This document shows, in pieces, positions 7,224-15,718 of a DNA stretch of 16,402 nt. How positions within the stretch are numbered: position 1 is the first letter of the stretch; every line of letters begins with the position of its first letter. The stretch is from Deltaproteobacteria bacterium. GTDB lineage: Bacteria > Desulfobacterota > Binatia > UBA12015. A model generated the notes under the pieces. The model was given only the letters and a program-made list of their open reading frames with translations, searched no databases and was not told where the DNA came from. The position numbers were made by a program, and so were the translations under genes. The stretch lies in contig DLYX01000174.1 in the NCBI GenBank assembly GCA_003447545.1, positions 1 through 16,402 of the forward strand, in the 5' to 3' direction.

Positions 7224-8255
7224 TTGAACTCTTATTCACTGAATTGGCGAGAGCTGACCAAACCTCAGCGACTCGAAGCTGACGCGAAGACCATGAAAGA
7301 CACCTACGCCAAGATCGAGTGCGAGCCGCTCGAGCGAGGCTTTGGTACGACTCTCGGGAATTCGCTCCGTCGGATTTTGCTGTCCTCACTTCGAGGAGCG
7401 GCGATCACATCGGTTCGCTTCGAAAATACCCTCCATGAGTTCTCCACAATCGATGGAGTGGTCGAGGACGTCACCGATATCATCCTGAACCTCAAGGAGG
7501 CTCGTTTCCGTCTCCATGACGGTGCAGAACACACCTCGGCACGCATCAATGTGTCCGGGGAGAAGGCGGTCACCGCCGGCGATATCGAGTGCGGTCCTGA
7601 GTTGGAGGTCCTCAACCCGGGCCATGCGATTGCCAACCTGGGCAAGGGCGGACAGCTCACGGTCGATCTCACCATCGAAGCGGGTCGAGGTTATGTGCCG
7701 GCTGACAGAAACAAGGACGATAGCGCGCCGGTGGGAACCATTGCCATCGACTCGATCTTCTCCCCGATCCGCAAGGTCAATGTGAATGTGACCAACGCTC
7801 GGGTGGGTCAGCGCACCGATTACGACAAGCTCGCCATGGAAATCTGGACCGATGGGAGCGTCAGTCCCCTGGATGCCATCGCCTACTCGGCGCGCATCCT
7901 TCAGGACCAGCTCAATATCTTCATCAACTTCGAAGAGCCGGTCGAAGCGCCGGTGGCCGTCCCGGAAGAAGTCGGCTCGGATCTGAACGAGAACCTCTTC
8001 AAGACCGTCGACGAGTTGGAGCTTTCGGTCCGATCGGCCAATTGTCTCCAGAATGCCGACGTTCGTTATATCGGGGAATTGGTGCAGCGAACCGAAGCCG
8101 AGATGCTCAAGACCAAGAACTTCGGTCGTAAATCTCTCAACGAGATCCGCGAGCTTTTGACCGATATGGGATTGTCGCTCGGGATGCGGTTGGACAACTT
8201 CCCGTCTCGGACGGAACTGGAACAGCGACGAATGGCCCTCGAGGGGCAGTCCTGA
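7224..8255 (+). CDS. rpoA: DNA-directed RNA polymerase alpha subunit
   Basis: The alpha dimer nucleates RNA polymerase assembly and contacts promoter UP elements and activators. The amino-terminal domain (about 1-240) holds [20 protein letters not shown] (33-52) and [20 protein letters not shown] (71-90). The carboxy-terminal domain (about 258-322) contains [21 protein letters not shown]270, N273, K303 and S304 correspond to the DNA-contacting R265, N268, K298 and S299 of E. coli. A short tail of about 20 residues ends the 343-residue protein. The start is TTG at 7224, seven bases after CGGGAG (7211-7216); the next Met is residue 24, too late for the fold. A second copy of CGGGAGA lies at 7186-7192. 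rplQ follows after 42 nt. Confidence 0.97.
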   Translation: MNSYSLNWRELTKPQRLEADAKTMKDTYAKIECEPLERGFGTTLGNSLRRILLSSLRGAAITSVRFENTLHEFSTIDGVVEDVTDIILNLKEARFRLHDGAEHTSARINVSGEKAVTAGDIECGPELEVLNPGHAIANLGKGGQLTVDLTIEAGRGYVPADRNKDDSAPVGTIAIDSIFSPIRKVNVNVTNARVGQRTDYDKLAMEIWTDGSVSPLDAIAYSARILQDQLNIFINFEEPVEAPVAVPEEVGSDLNENLFKTVDELELSVRSANCLQNADVRYIGELVQRTEAEMLKTKNFGRKSLNEIRELLTDMGLSLGMRLDNFPSRTELEQRRMALEGQS

Positions 8256-8297
8256 GATCCTTCTCGGGAAAACGAAAGCGATAGATACGGACGAACC

Positions 8298-8708
8298 ATG
8301 CGACACATGAAAGCTGGCAAGAGACTGGGTCGATCATCGGCCCACCGCTCTGCACTCTACCGAAATCTGGTGGCCGAACTCATCAAACGGGATCGAATCG
8401 AAACCACGGACGCCAAGGCGAAAGAGCTTCGTCGGATCGCCGATCGCATGGTGACGCTGGGCAAGCAGGGTACATTGGCCGCCCGCCGTCGGGCGGTGGC
8501 TTTTGTAGGTAACCGCGACGCCGTGAGCCGCCTTTTTGACGAAGTCGCACCGCGATTTGCCGACCGACCGGGTGGTTATACCCGTGTCACGAAGTTGGGC
8601 GTACGCCGCGGGGACGCTGCGGCGATGTCGGTGATTGAGTTCACCGGTTCGGGAGAAGACCTTCCCGCCAAGAAGAAACCGCGCCGCAAGCCGGCTGCTG
8701 AAAGCTGA
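8298..8708 (+). CDS. rplQ: Large-subunit ribosomal protein L17
   Basis: L17 lies near the exit of the 50S peptide tunnel. The amino-terminal part, [20 protein letters not shown], is the family hallmark, followed by [20 protein letters not shown]. The core ends with [20 protein letters not shown] and VIEF. The last 20 residues are a basic tail ([14 protein letters not shown]), so the protein is 136 residues against about 117-127. The ATG at 8298 gives [11 protein letters not shown]; the ATG at 8307 is an alternative, but M-R-H is the usual family start. This is the last gene of the alpha operon, and a 114-nt gap follows. Confidence 0.96.
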   Translation: MRHMKAGKRLGRSSAHRSALYRNLVAELIKRDRIETTDAKAKELRRIADRMVTLGKQGTLAARRRAVAFVGNRDAVSRLFDEVAPRFADRPGGYTRVTKLGVRRGDAAAMSVIEFTGSGEDLPAKKKPRRKPAAES

Positions 8709-8742
8709 GCCTTTTATTGGACCACCAGGCTCTTCTTCGTTT
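8707..8742 (+). terminator. Possible weak terminator after rplQ
   Basis: GAGCC (8707-8711, overlapping the rplQ stop) can pair with GGCTC (8728-8732), and TGG/CCA inside can extend the stem with a six-base bulge and the loop ACCA. A broken T-rich run (TTCTTCGTTT) follows. The stem is interrupted and the U-run poor, so any termination would be partial. It marks the end of the alpha operon by position more than by strength. Confidence 0.25.
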
Positions 8743-8784
8743 GTGGAGAAGCAGAGGTTTGACCCGCACAAACTAAGTCGGTAG

Positions 8785-8816
8785 CTCCTCTTCGTGGTAC
8801 CGGAACGTCGGAGGAG
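8785..8816 (+). promoter_or_regulatory. Hairpin that could hide the argS ribosome binding site
   Basis: The argS Shine-Dalgarno GAGGAG (8811-8816, six bases before the GTG) is exactly complementary to CTCCTC at 8785-8790. T8791 can also pair with G8810, and CGT (8793-8795) with ACG (8805-8807), leaving the loop GGTACCGGA. Folding would block the ribosome binding site. This is seen directly as complementarity; a regulatory role is inference. The rest of the gap (8743-8784) holds TTGACC at 8759-8764 with TAGCTC 17 bases on, a very poor promoter match. Confidence 0.4.
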
Positions 8817-8822
8817 TCGAAG

Positions 8823-10481
8823 GTGAAGAGCCGCATCGAGGGTTTACTCTCCGAGGCGCTGATTCGTGCCTCGGAAGCCGGACAGCTGGTAAGCCGAGTG
8901 GCACCGGCAGCGACTCTGGAGAGTCCGAAGGACAGAGATCATGGCGATCTCGCGAGTAATATCGCGATGATCCTCGCCAAGCCTGAGAAAAAGGCGCCCC
9001 GTGTCATCGCGGAGATCCTGATCGAGAATGTGGAGGACCCAGCTGGCTGGGTGGAATCGATCGAGATTGCTGGCCCCGGATTTCTCAATTTCCGAGTGAA
9101 GCCGGAGCTTTTTCGCACACTCATGGTCGATCTGGCCTCCGATTCTGCCCTGGGCATCTCCAAATTCGGCGAGGGGCGTCGGGTTCAGGTGGAATTTGTC
9201 AGCGCGAATCCGACAGGTCCCCTGACTGTTGGGCACGGCCGGAATGCCGTTCTGGGTGATTCGATCGCGCGAGTTCTCGAGGCGACCGGCCATGACGTCC
9301 ATCGCGAGTACTATTTCAACAATGCCGGCCGTCAGATGAAGGTTCTTGGAGATTCGGTGCGCGGCCGGTATCTGGAGTTGGTCGACGAACCGGCGGACTT
9401 TCCCGAAGACGGCTATCAGGGCGATTATATCCGCGAGGTTGCCGCGGGGCTCCGGGATGCGCATGGCCGGGACCTTGTAGGGCATCAGGGAACCGCTTTT
9501 CGGGATGCTGCCGAAGAGGCGATTTTTCGCGAGATTCGAGAAACGCAGGAACGCCTCGGGATCCGGTTCGACGAGTTCTTCAACGAGGACACGCTCTACG
9601 CGAGCGGGTCGATCGATCGGGTTCTGTCGGAGTTGGAAAAACGGGGATTGGTCGATCGCCGCGAAGGTGCTGTATGGCTGCTCGGCGAGAAGGTTGGCCT
9701 CCCCAAGGACCGTGTTCTGGTGAAAAGTTCAGGTGAGCCGGCCTATCGCCTTCCGGATATCGCCTACCACGAAAATAAGCTGGGCCGCGGCTTTGATGAG
9801 ATTGTCGACGTGCTTGGTGCCGACCATATTGCCGAAAATCAGGAGGTGAAGGCTGGTTTGGCGGGGCTGGGTCTGCCGGCCGAGCGCATCCGCGCGGTGA
9901 TCTATCAATTTGTCACCCTCACCAGGCACGGGGAGCAGGTGAAGATGTCCACGCGCCGAGCCGAGTATGTCACGCTCGATGATCTCATCGACGAGGTTGG
10001 CACGGACGCCGTTCGCTTCTTCTTCCTCAGTCGGAAATCGGACACGCATCTGGAATTCGATCTGGAATTGGCCAAGAAGCGTTCGACCGATAATCCGGTC
10101 TATTACGTGCAATATGCCCACGCCCGCATCGCCAACCTTTTTGCGCAGGCGGGCGAGAAAGGGGTCAGCCTGCCGGAGGGGAATCCGACGCTGGCTGATC
10201 TGGCTCCCCTCGTTTTGCGCGAGGAGCAGGAGCTGATCACAGCGGCGGCGGCCTATGCCGAAGTTGTCGAGATGGCCGCCCGGGAACTCGAGCCCCACCG
10301 GCTGGTTTTCTATCTGCAGGATTTTGCGGCACTCTTGCACCGTTTCTACAACCAGCACCGAGTGCTCGGGGATGCCGAAGAGCCGCGGAGGCGCGCGCGC
10401 CTCTTCCTTTTGCGCCTCGTGCAGCGAGTTGTGGCCGACGGATTGTCGGTTCTGGGCGTCTCGGCACCAGATAGGATGTGA
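8823..10481 (+). CDS. argS: Arginyl-tRNA synthetase
   Basis: A class I aminoacyl-tRNA synthetase that charges tRNA-Arg using ATP. The 552-residue product has the amino-terminal Add-1 domain (about 1-95, with DRDHGDLASNIAMILAK and GPGFLNFRV). The catalytic core follows with EFVSANPTGPLTVGHGRN (about 124-141), the HIGH region, in which the first His is replaced by Thr. The KMSK counterpart is KMSTR at 374-378. The carboxy-terminal DALR anticodon-binding domain runs from about YYVQYAHARIANLF to the end, with HRFYNQHRVL. The start is GTG at 8823, six bases after GAGGAG, and no ATG lies near. The SPOR gene follows after three bases, so they are almost certainly cotranscribed. Confidence 0.96.
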   Translation: MKSRIEGLLSEALIRASEAGQLVSRVAPAATLESPKDRDHGDLASNIAMILAKPEKKAPRVIAEILIENVEDPAGWVESIEIAGPGFLNFRVKPELFRTLMVDLASDSALGISKFGEGRRVQVEFVSANPTGPLTVGHGRNAVLGDSIARVLEATGHDVHREYYFNNAGRQMKVLGDSVRGRYLELVDEPADFPEDGYQGDYIREVAAGLRDAHGRDLVGHQGTAFRDAAEEAIFREIRETQERLGIRFDEFFNEDTLYASGSIDRVLSELEKRGLVDRREGAVWLLGEKVGLPKDRVLVKSSGEPAYRLPDIAYHENKLGRGFDEIVDVLGADHIAENQEVKAGLAGLGLPAERIRAVIYQFVTLTRHGEQVKMSTRRAEYVTLDDLIDEVGTDAVRFFFLSRKSDTHLEFDLELAKKRSTDNPVYYVQYAHARIANLFAQAGEKGVSLPEGNPTLADLAPLVLREEQELITAAAAYAEVVEMAARELEPHRLVFYLQDFAALLHRFYNQHRVLGDAEEPRRRARLFLLRLVQRVVADGLSVLGVSAPDRM

Positions 10482-10484
10482 ACA

Positions 10485-11156
10485 ATGGCAGGCAGTGGGC
10501 GGCGGTTCGAGTTCGGATGGTTGGAGGTTCTGGGACTGATCCTGGCTTTTGCCGGCGGATCGGCGGTTGTCTTTTTTCTTGGCATTTTTGTCGGAAAGGG
10601 ATTGCAGGAGAGTCGTGTCCGCAGCGAGGAACACGTCGTTCGTTTGCCCATCGATGGACCGGCGCAGGCCAGGACTCGGCCTGCAACCAAGCCAACTTCG
10701 CTTGCCGTAGCGCAGCAGGCGCAACGATCGCCTGAGCCAAGGCCGACATCGCCATTCCGCCTTGCCGTCAAACCGGCTCCGACGGCGACGCGCGCACCTC
10801 GAGTTGCCCCCACGAGAGTCCCCCCGCGCGTTGCCCCGACAATGGCACCGGCTCCCGTGCAGACGCGCACGCCGGTGCGGCCAGCCCCGACACCGAGGCC
10901 GACGGTGAATATGGTGGACGCGGGCACCTGGGCTGTTCAGGTGAATGCGACGAAGGATCCTGCGACAGCGGATCGTTTGATCCGACAGCTGGAAGGCAAG
11001 GGCTACCCGGCCTATCTCTTCAAGGTCCGTTTGCGCGGGGAGACCTGGTATCGAGTGCGAGTGGGGCGGTTTGCGACGATGGAGCAAGCGACCTCGATGG
11101 TGGTCCGACTCAAGAACAAGGAGCGGTATCCACGCGCGTTTCTGGTGGAGGAGTAG
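10485..11156 (+). CDS. Membrane-anchored SPOR-domain protein
   Basis: The 223-residue product has a short cytoplasmic start, one hydrophobic segment at about 14-36 (EVLGLILAFAGGSAVVFFLG), a long Pro/Ala/Arg/Thr-rich linker (about 60-145, with repeats such as RVAPT), and a SPOR domain at about 147-222. The SPOR part reads GTWAVQVNATKDPATADRL, then GYPAYLFKV and WYRVRVGRFATMEQA. SPOR domains bind denuded peptidoglycan glycans at division septa, so a role in cell division or wall organisation, like FtsN or DedD, is probable by family. FtsN itself cannot be claimed from this architecture. The gene starts three bases after argS and ends five bases before trpE, whose ribosome binding site (GGAGGAG, 11147-11153) lies within its last codons. 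Confidence 0.85.
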   Translation: MAGSGRRFEFGWLEVLGLILAFAGGSAVVFFLGIFVGKGLQESRVRSEEHVVRLPIDGPAQARTRPATKPTSLAVAQQAQRSPEPRPTSPFRLAVKPAPTATRAPRVAPTRVPPRVAPTMAPAPVQTRTPVRPAPTPRPTVNMVDAGTWAVQVNATKDPATADRLIRQLEGKGYPAYLFKVRLRGETWYRVRVGRFATMEQATSMVVRLKNKERYPRAFLVEE

Positions 11157-11161
11157 CGATC

Positions 11162-12643
11162 ATGAGGATCTATCCTACTCAGCCTCAGTTTGAGCGCTTG
11201 GCCTCCGGGGTCACGCACGTTCCGGTCTGGACCGAGGTGCTTGCCGATCGTGATACGCCAGTGACGGCTTTCCAGAAAATCCACCGCGGCGGTGAAGGCT
11301 TTCTGCTCGAGAGTAATGAGGGCGGCGAGCAGTGGGGCCGCTACAGTTTTTTGGCGACCGAGCCGGCTGCGATCATTCGAGCCACGGGCCGCGAGATGAC
11401 GGTCTCCTGGGCTGACGGTCGCGCCGAGAGCTTCCACGACGTCGATCCGTTGCTGGAGCTGCGCCAGATCCTTGCGCAATTCGTCATGGCCGAAGTTCCT
11501 GAATTGCCGCGCTTGCGGGGCGGTCTGGTCGGTTGGATTGGTTATGATGCCGTGCGGCTCATCGAAGATCTGCCCGAGCCACCACCTGCCGCAATGGTCT
11601 TGCCCGACCTGGCCTTGCTGCTGGTCGATACTTTGGTGATCTTTGATAATCGGGAGCAGAAGATTTTGCTGCTCACCCACGCGGATGTGCGCGCTGGTGG
11701 CGACCTTGAAGAGGCGCGCGCCCAGGCGGTTGCCAAACTTGAAGAGCTGGCCCTTCGGCTGGAGGCTCCCGCGCCGGTCTTGCAGGGGCGGATCGGAATG
11801 ACCTCGCCGGGTGAGGTCGAGTCGAATATGACCGAGGATGCCTACAAGGATCTCGTCGGCCGCGCGAAAGAATATATCGTTTCCGGCGACATCATTCAGG
11901 TTGTTCTCGCCCAGCGTTTCAGTCGGTCGACTCATGCCGCCCCGTTCGATGTTTATCGCTGCTTGCGGTCCATCAATCCTTCGCCCTACCTGACCTACCT
12001 CGAGTTGGATGGCTTTGCGGTCGTCAGTGGCTCTCCGGAGGTTCTGGTGCGCCTCGAGCAAGGGGTGATGACGGTTCGCCCCATTGCCGGAACCAGGCCC
12101 CGCGCGGCGGACCCTCTGGAAGACGGTCGTCTGGCGGAAGGCCTTCTCGCGGACCCCAAGGAGCGAGCGGAGCACGTGATGCTGCTCGACCTGGGGCGGA
12201 ACGATGTTGGCCGGGTTGCCGAGCCAGGGTCGGTGAAGGTCACTGAGGAATTCAAGATCGAGCGCTATTCGCATGTGATGCATATCGTTTCGAATGTGGA
12301 AGGGCGGGTAGCCGCCGAGTTCGATGCGATCGATGCGCTGCGTGCTGCGTTTCCGGCAGGCACCCTGTCCGGAGCGCCCAAGGTTCGTGCGATGGAGATT
12401 ATCGACGAACTCGAGCCAGTCAGTCGAGGACTCTACGGCGGCGCCCTCGGCTATCTGGGTTTCGATGGAGCCATGGATACGGCAATCACGATCCGCACGG
12501 CTCTGATGCAGGACGGAAAAGCCTGGGTGCAAGCGGGGGCGGGCATCGTCTACGACTCGGATCCGCAGTCTGAATACGAGGAGTGCGTCCGGAAGTCCCG
12601 CAGCGTATTTGCGGCCATCGAGATGGCGGAAGCTCTCGGGTGA
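11162..12643 (+). CDS. trpE: Anthranilate synthase component I
   Basis: TrpE makes anthranilate from chorismate, using ammonia passed on by TrpG. The 493-residue protein has the amino-terminal regulatory region with LLES at 48-51, the motif where tryptophan binds in feedback-inhibited enzymes. The catalytic chorismate-binding domain shows NPSPY (272-276), PIAGTRPR (307-314), [15 protein letters not shown] (338-352), [20 protein letters not shown] (399-418), [11 protein letters not shown] and the end [18 protein letters not shown]. The ATG at 11162 lies eight bases after GGAGGAG. No leader peptide or attenuator separates it from the SPOR gene. trpG starts seven bases after its stop. Confidence 0.97.
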   Translation: MRIYPTQPQFERLASGVTHVPVWTEVLADRDTPVTAFQKIHRGGEGFLLESNEGGEQWGRYSFLATEPAAIIRATGREMTVSWADGRAESFHDVDPLLELRQILAQFVMAEVPELPRLRGGLVGWIGYDAVRLIEDLPEPPPAAMVLPDLALLLVDTLVIFDNREQKILLLTHADVRAGGDLEEARAQAVAKLEELALRLEAPAPVLQGRIGMTSPGEVESNMTEDAYKDLVGRAKEYIVSGDIIQVVLAQRFSRSTHAAPFDVYRCLRSINPSPYLTYLELDGFAVVSGSPEVLVRLEQGVMTVRPIAGTRPRAADPLEDGRLAEGLLADPKERAEHVMLLDLGRNDVGRVAEPGSVKVTEEFKIERYSHVMHIVSNVEGRVAAEFDAIDALRAAFPAGTLSGAPKVRAMEIIDELEPVSRGLYGGALGYLGFDGAMDTAITIRTALMQDGKAWVQAGAGIVYDSDPQSEYEECVRKSRSVFAAIEMAEALG

Positions 12644-12650
12644 TTCAGCG

Positions 12651-13235
12651 ATGATTCTCATGATCGACAACTATGATTCCTTCACGTGGAATCTCGTACA
12701 GTACCTTTTTGAGTTGGGCGCCGAGGTCGAAGTGGTCCGGAATGATCAGCTGAAGCTTGCCGACGTGCAGCAGCGAAACCCGGCCGCGATCGTACTGTCT
12801 CCGGGGCCCAAAACGCCCGAAGCTGCAGGCGTCTCGGTTCCGATTGTCCGGGAATTCGGCGGAAGAACGCCGATTTTGGGTGTTTGCCTCGGTCATCAAT
12901 CGATCGGGGCTGCCCTCGGCGGAAAAATTGTCCGCGCTCCTCGGATCATGCACGGCAAGACTTCGCCCATCCAGCACACGGGGACCGGGATATTTCAGGA
13001 CCTCCCTCAGGATCTGGAAGCGACGCGTTACCACTCGCTGGTGATCGAACCGGCATCCCTCCCGGCGGATCTGGATTTGACGGCATGGACCTATGATGGG
13101 GATGAAAAAGTGATCATGGGCGTCCGTCACAAGGAATGGTTCCTTGAGGGTGTGCAATTTCACCCGGAGTCCATTTTGACGAGCGAAGGCAAGTCTTTGC
13201 TGGCCAACTTTCTCGAAGAGGTATCGCGATCGTGA
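12651..13235 (+). CDS. trpG: Anthranilate synthase component II, glutamine amidotransferase
   Basis: TrpG releases ammonia from glutamine for TrpE. The 194-residue protein is a class I glutamine amidotransferase with the catalytic triad C79 (GVCLGHQS), H171 and E173 (GVQFHPES). The start [19 protein letters not shown] is the family hallmark. I choose ATG 12651, after the trpE stop; upstream in-frame codons would run into trpE and add non-homologous residues. No strong Shine-Dalgarno is seen, so coupling to trpE is likely. In some bacteria this protein also serves PabB; no second copy is in view. It is a separate gene, not fused to trpE or trpD. Its stop overlaps the trpD GTG as GTGA. Confidence 0.96.
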   Translation: MILMIDNYDSFTWNLVQYLFELGAEVEVVRNDQLKLADVQQRNPAAIVLSPGPKTPEAAGVSVPIVREFGGRTPILGVCLGHQSIGAALGGKIVRAPRIMHGKTSPIQHTGTGIFQDLPQDLEATRYHSLVIEPASLPADLDLTAWTYDGDEKVIMGVRHKEWFLEGVQFHPESILTSEGKSLLANFLEEVSRS

Positions 13236-14281
13236 TTGCTGACGACGTTTTACGAAAAGCCCTGAGTGTTCTGGCCTCCGGGGAAAGGCTGCCGGCCGAC
13301 GCTACAGGTGCAGCTGTCGAGGCACTGATCAGCGGCGAAGCTTCTTCGGTTCTCGCGGCAAGTTTTTTGACGGGCCTGCGGGTTCAGGGAGAGTCTGCAG
13401 ACCAACTGGTGAGTGCAGCGCGAGCTTTACGGAAGCACTCGAGTCGGGTCTCCACACACCAGAAGCCGCTTGTGGATACCTGCGGAACCGGAGGCGATGG
13501 TCAGAGCACCTTCAGTATTTCGACAGCCTCGGCCCTGGTTGCCGCGGGCGCAGGTGCCGCTGTCGCCAAGCACGGAAACCGAGCAGCTTCAGGAAAATTC
13601 GGCGGTGCGGATACGCTCGAGGCCCTCGGTGTGGCTATTGAGCTTTCGGCAGACGGTTCCGGTCGCTGTCTGGACGAAGCCGGAATCGCCTTTCTGTTTG
13701 CTCGCCGACTTCATCCTGCGATGCGACACGTTGCGCCGATTCGATCCGAGTTGAAGATCCGTACGATTTTCAACCTCCTGGGCCCACTGATCAATCCCGC
13801 GGGTGTCCGCCGGCAGGTGATCGGCGTGCCCTCACGCGAGGCATTGACTTTGGTCGCAGAGGCCCTCGCGGAGCTTGAGGTTGAGCACGCATTGGTCGTT
13901 CATAGTCGTGATGGTCTGGACGAAATCTCGCTTGCTGCCGAGAACGACCTGATCGAGGTCCGCGAGGGCAAGCTCCGGTCGTTCACGCTGTCGGCCGTGG
14001 ACCTCAAACTATCGGAAGTGTCGCCCGCCGACTTGCGGGCGGAGACTTTGGAGGATTCTGTCCGCATCGTCCGACAGATTCTGGCAGGTGAGCCAAGCCC
14101 GCAAGCGGATGTTGTGGCGGCGAATACGGGTGCGGCGCTGTATGTGGCCGGGCTCTCGGAAACGATCGAGGATGGTGTCAAAAAAGCCCAGGCATCGATG
14201 AGCTCGGGTGCGGCCGCTGATGCTCTGGCGCGGCTGGTCGAGATATCCAATCGCGAGTTCGCGCGAGGGGATGTGGCATGA
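13232..14281 (+). CDS. trpD: Anthranilate phosphoribosyltransferase
   Basis: TrpD joins anthranilate to PRPP to give phosphoribosylanthranilate. The 349-residue product has the glycine-rich PRPP site DTCGTGGDG at 82-90, the block [20 protein letters not shown] at 113-132, [20 protein letters not shown] around 165-184, and the metal-binding pair D230-E231 in GLDEIS. Within the second block, Phe and Gly stand at positions (123 and 125) where I would usually expect Ser. The start is GTG, overlapping the trpG stop; the end overlaps trpC as ATGA (14278-14281). Both four-base overlaps suggest coupled translation. Confidence 0.96.
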   Translation: MIADDVLRKALSVLASGERLPADATGAAVEALISGEASSVLAASFLTGLRVQGESADQLVSAARALRKHSSRVSTHQKPLVDTCGTGGDGQSTFSISTASALVAAGAGAAVAKHGNRAASGKFGGADTLEALGVAIELSADGSGRCLDEAGIAFLFARRLHPAMRHVAPIRSELKIRTIFNLLGPLINPAGVRRQVIGVPSREALTLVAEALAELEVEHALVVHSRDGLDEISLAAENDLIEVREGKLRSFTLSAVDLKLSEVSPADLRAETLEDSVRIVRQILAGEPSPQADVVAANTGAALYVAGLSETIEDGVKKAQASMSSGAAADALARLVEISNREFARGDVA

Positions 14282-15096
14282 GTACAAATCCCGAGGTTCC
14301 GGATATTCTGGCGAGGATTGTCGAGGTCGAGAAGGACGTCGTGGCTCGAGCGAAGAGAGAGATTTCGGTCGCCGAACTGCAGGCGGCTCCTCGCTACGCG
14401 GCCGATCGGCGCAGTCTGCAAGGCGCTCTGCGGCGACATTCCCCAGCCGTGATTGCCGAGTGCAAGAGGCGGTCTCCGTCCAAAGGGGTTCTGCGCGACC
14501 CGTATCGCCCTGTGGAGATTGCTCGTGGCTACGAGCAAGCCGGAGCGGCCGCCCTATCCATTCTGACCAACGAAGATTTCTTCGGCGGTAGTCTCGCGGA
14601 TCTGAAGGCTGTTCGTGACGAGGTCGAGATTCCGCTGCTGCGCAAGGATTTCGTGATTGACGCCTACCAGTTGGAAGAGGCGCGCGCGGCGGGCGCAGAT
14701 GCCGCATTGCTTATTGCCTCGGTATTGGAGGTCCGGGAGTTGGTGGATCTGACGCAGGCGGCGACGGCGATCGGCCTCGAAGTTCTCGTTGAAATCCATG
14801 AAGAGCGGGAACTGGAATCGGCTCTGGCGAGCGGGGCTGCCTTGATCGGGATCAACAATCGAAACTTGCATACCTTCGTCACGGATTTGGCGACGACCGA
14901 GCAGCTGGCCCCCGCCATCCCCGCCGACCGGCTCATTGTTGCCGAGAGCGGGCTCAATTCTGGCGCCGATTTCCGGCGCCTCGCGAGCGCAGGAGCGGGT
15001 GCTTTTCTTGTCGGCGAAGCATTTATGACCGCGGATGTCCCCGGCGATCGTCTCGCGACCTTGCTGGCCGAGGTATCCGCGTCGGAATCGGCGTAG
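14278..15096 (+). CDS. trpC: Indole-3-glycerol-phosphate synthase
   Basis: TrpC closes the indole ring, converting CdRP to indole-3-glycerol phosphate with loss of CO2 and water. The 272-residue TIM barrel carries the known catalytic residues: E61 and K63 in IAECKRRSPSKG, K123 in LLRKDFVIDAYQ, E172 in VLVEIHEERE, N193 in GINNRNL, and S224 in VAESGL. They match E51, K53, K110, E159, N180 and S211 of the Sulfolobus enzyme at constant offsets. The phosphate-binding end AGAFLVGEAFM is present. It is a single-function protein, not fused to trpF as in E. coli. The ATG overlaps the trpD stop and trpF starts seven bases after its stop. Confidence 0.97.
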   Translation: MSTNPEVPDILARIVEVEKDVVARAKREISVAELQAAPRYAADRRSLQGALRRHSPAVIAECKRRSPSKGVLRDPYRPVEIARGYEQAGAAALSILTNEDFFGGSLADLKAVRDEVEIPLLRKDFVIDAYQLEEARAAGADAALLIASVLEVRELVDLTQAATAIGLEVLVEIHEERELESALASGAALIGINNRNLHTFVTDLATTEQLAPAIPADRLIVAESGLNSGADFRRLASAGAGAFLVGEAFMTADVPGDRLATLLAEVSASESA

Positions 15097-15103
15097 GCAT
15101 CCG

Positions 15104-15718
15104 ATGGCGGTTCTGGTCAAGATTTGCGGCGTCACAACCCCGGCCGATGCCCGCATGGTAGCGGCGGCCGGAGCGGATATGATCGGGCTCAACTTCTATC
15201 ACCAGAGCAAGCGGTTCGTGGACCTTGCTGCGGCTGTCGAGATCTCCGAGCAAATCCCGGATGATGTATGGCGCGTGGGGGTTTTTGTGAACTCGGACCG
15301 AATGGAGGTCGAGGAGGCTCGCCTCGCGGCCAGGCTTCATGCCGTGCAATTTCACGGCGATGAGCCGCCTGAAATGCTTCTTGGCTGGCCGTGTCCTGTC
15401 ATTCGCGCGATTCGTGTCTATGATGAAGGAAGTATAGCGGCTGCGGTCGACTCTGAAGGGCCTGATTATTATCTCTGCGAAGGTGGAGCCGATGGCGGGT
15501 TTGGCGGAGCCGGGGTGGGTTTCGACTGGAACCTGGCTCGGCAGGTGCCGGCAGGGCAACTGATCGTCGCCGGAGGTTTGAATCCGGGCAACGTTGCGCA
15601 GGCAGTGCAGGCAACGAGGCCCTTTGCTGTTGATGTGGCAAGCGGGGTTGAATCCAGCCCCGGCTGCAAGGACCAGGAAGCGACGTTGGAGTTTATCCAG
15701 AATGCAAAATCAGCCTGA
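15104..15718 (+). CDS. trpF: Phosphoribosylanthranilate isomerase
   Basis: TrpF performs the Amadori rearrangement of phosphoribosylanthranilate to CdRP. The 204-residue barrel starts with [17 protein letters not shown], with C8 as the expected general base. Other family blocks are [38 protein letters not shown] and the end [15 protein letters not shown]. Where the catalytic Asp is expected (the L-L-D position, Asp126 in Thermotoga), this protein has C125-E126, so the general acid appears to be Glu. Asp130 is nearby. The ATG at 15104 matches the family start; an in-frame upstream start at 15035 would sit inside trpC. The last 17 nt overlap trpB. Confidence 0.94.
   Translation: MAVLVKICGVTTPADARMVAAAGADMIGLNFYHQSKRFVDLAAAVEISEQIPDDVWRVGVFVNSDRMEVEEARLAARLHAVQFHGDEPPEMLLGWPCPVIRAIRVYDEGSIAAAVDSEGPDYYLCEGGADGGFGGAGVGFDWNLARQVPAGQLIVAGGLNPGNVAQAVQATRPFAVDVASGVESSPGCKDQEATLEFIQNAKSA

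Noticed and set aside
8759..8787. Possible promoter TTGACC with TAGCTC 17 bases on, before argS
   Set aside because: The -10 box is a very poor match and no supporting feature is seen, so it is not listed as a promoter.
10660..10910. Repetitive Pro/Ala/Thr/Arg coding stretch in the SPOR gene as a possible tandem repeat element
   Set aside because: The units are irregular at the DNA level; it is the usual low-complexity linker of SPOR proteins.
9729..12670. Long open frames on the minus strand (9729-11087 and 11012-12670)
   Set aside because: They lie antisense to argS, the SPOR gene and trpE, which have clear family motifs. Their predicted peptides are rich in Arg, Pro and His, as expected from the reverse of high-GC coding sequence.
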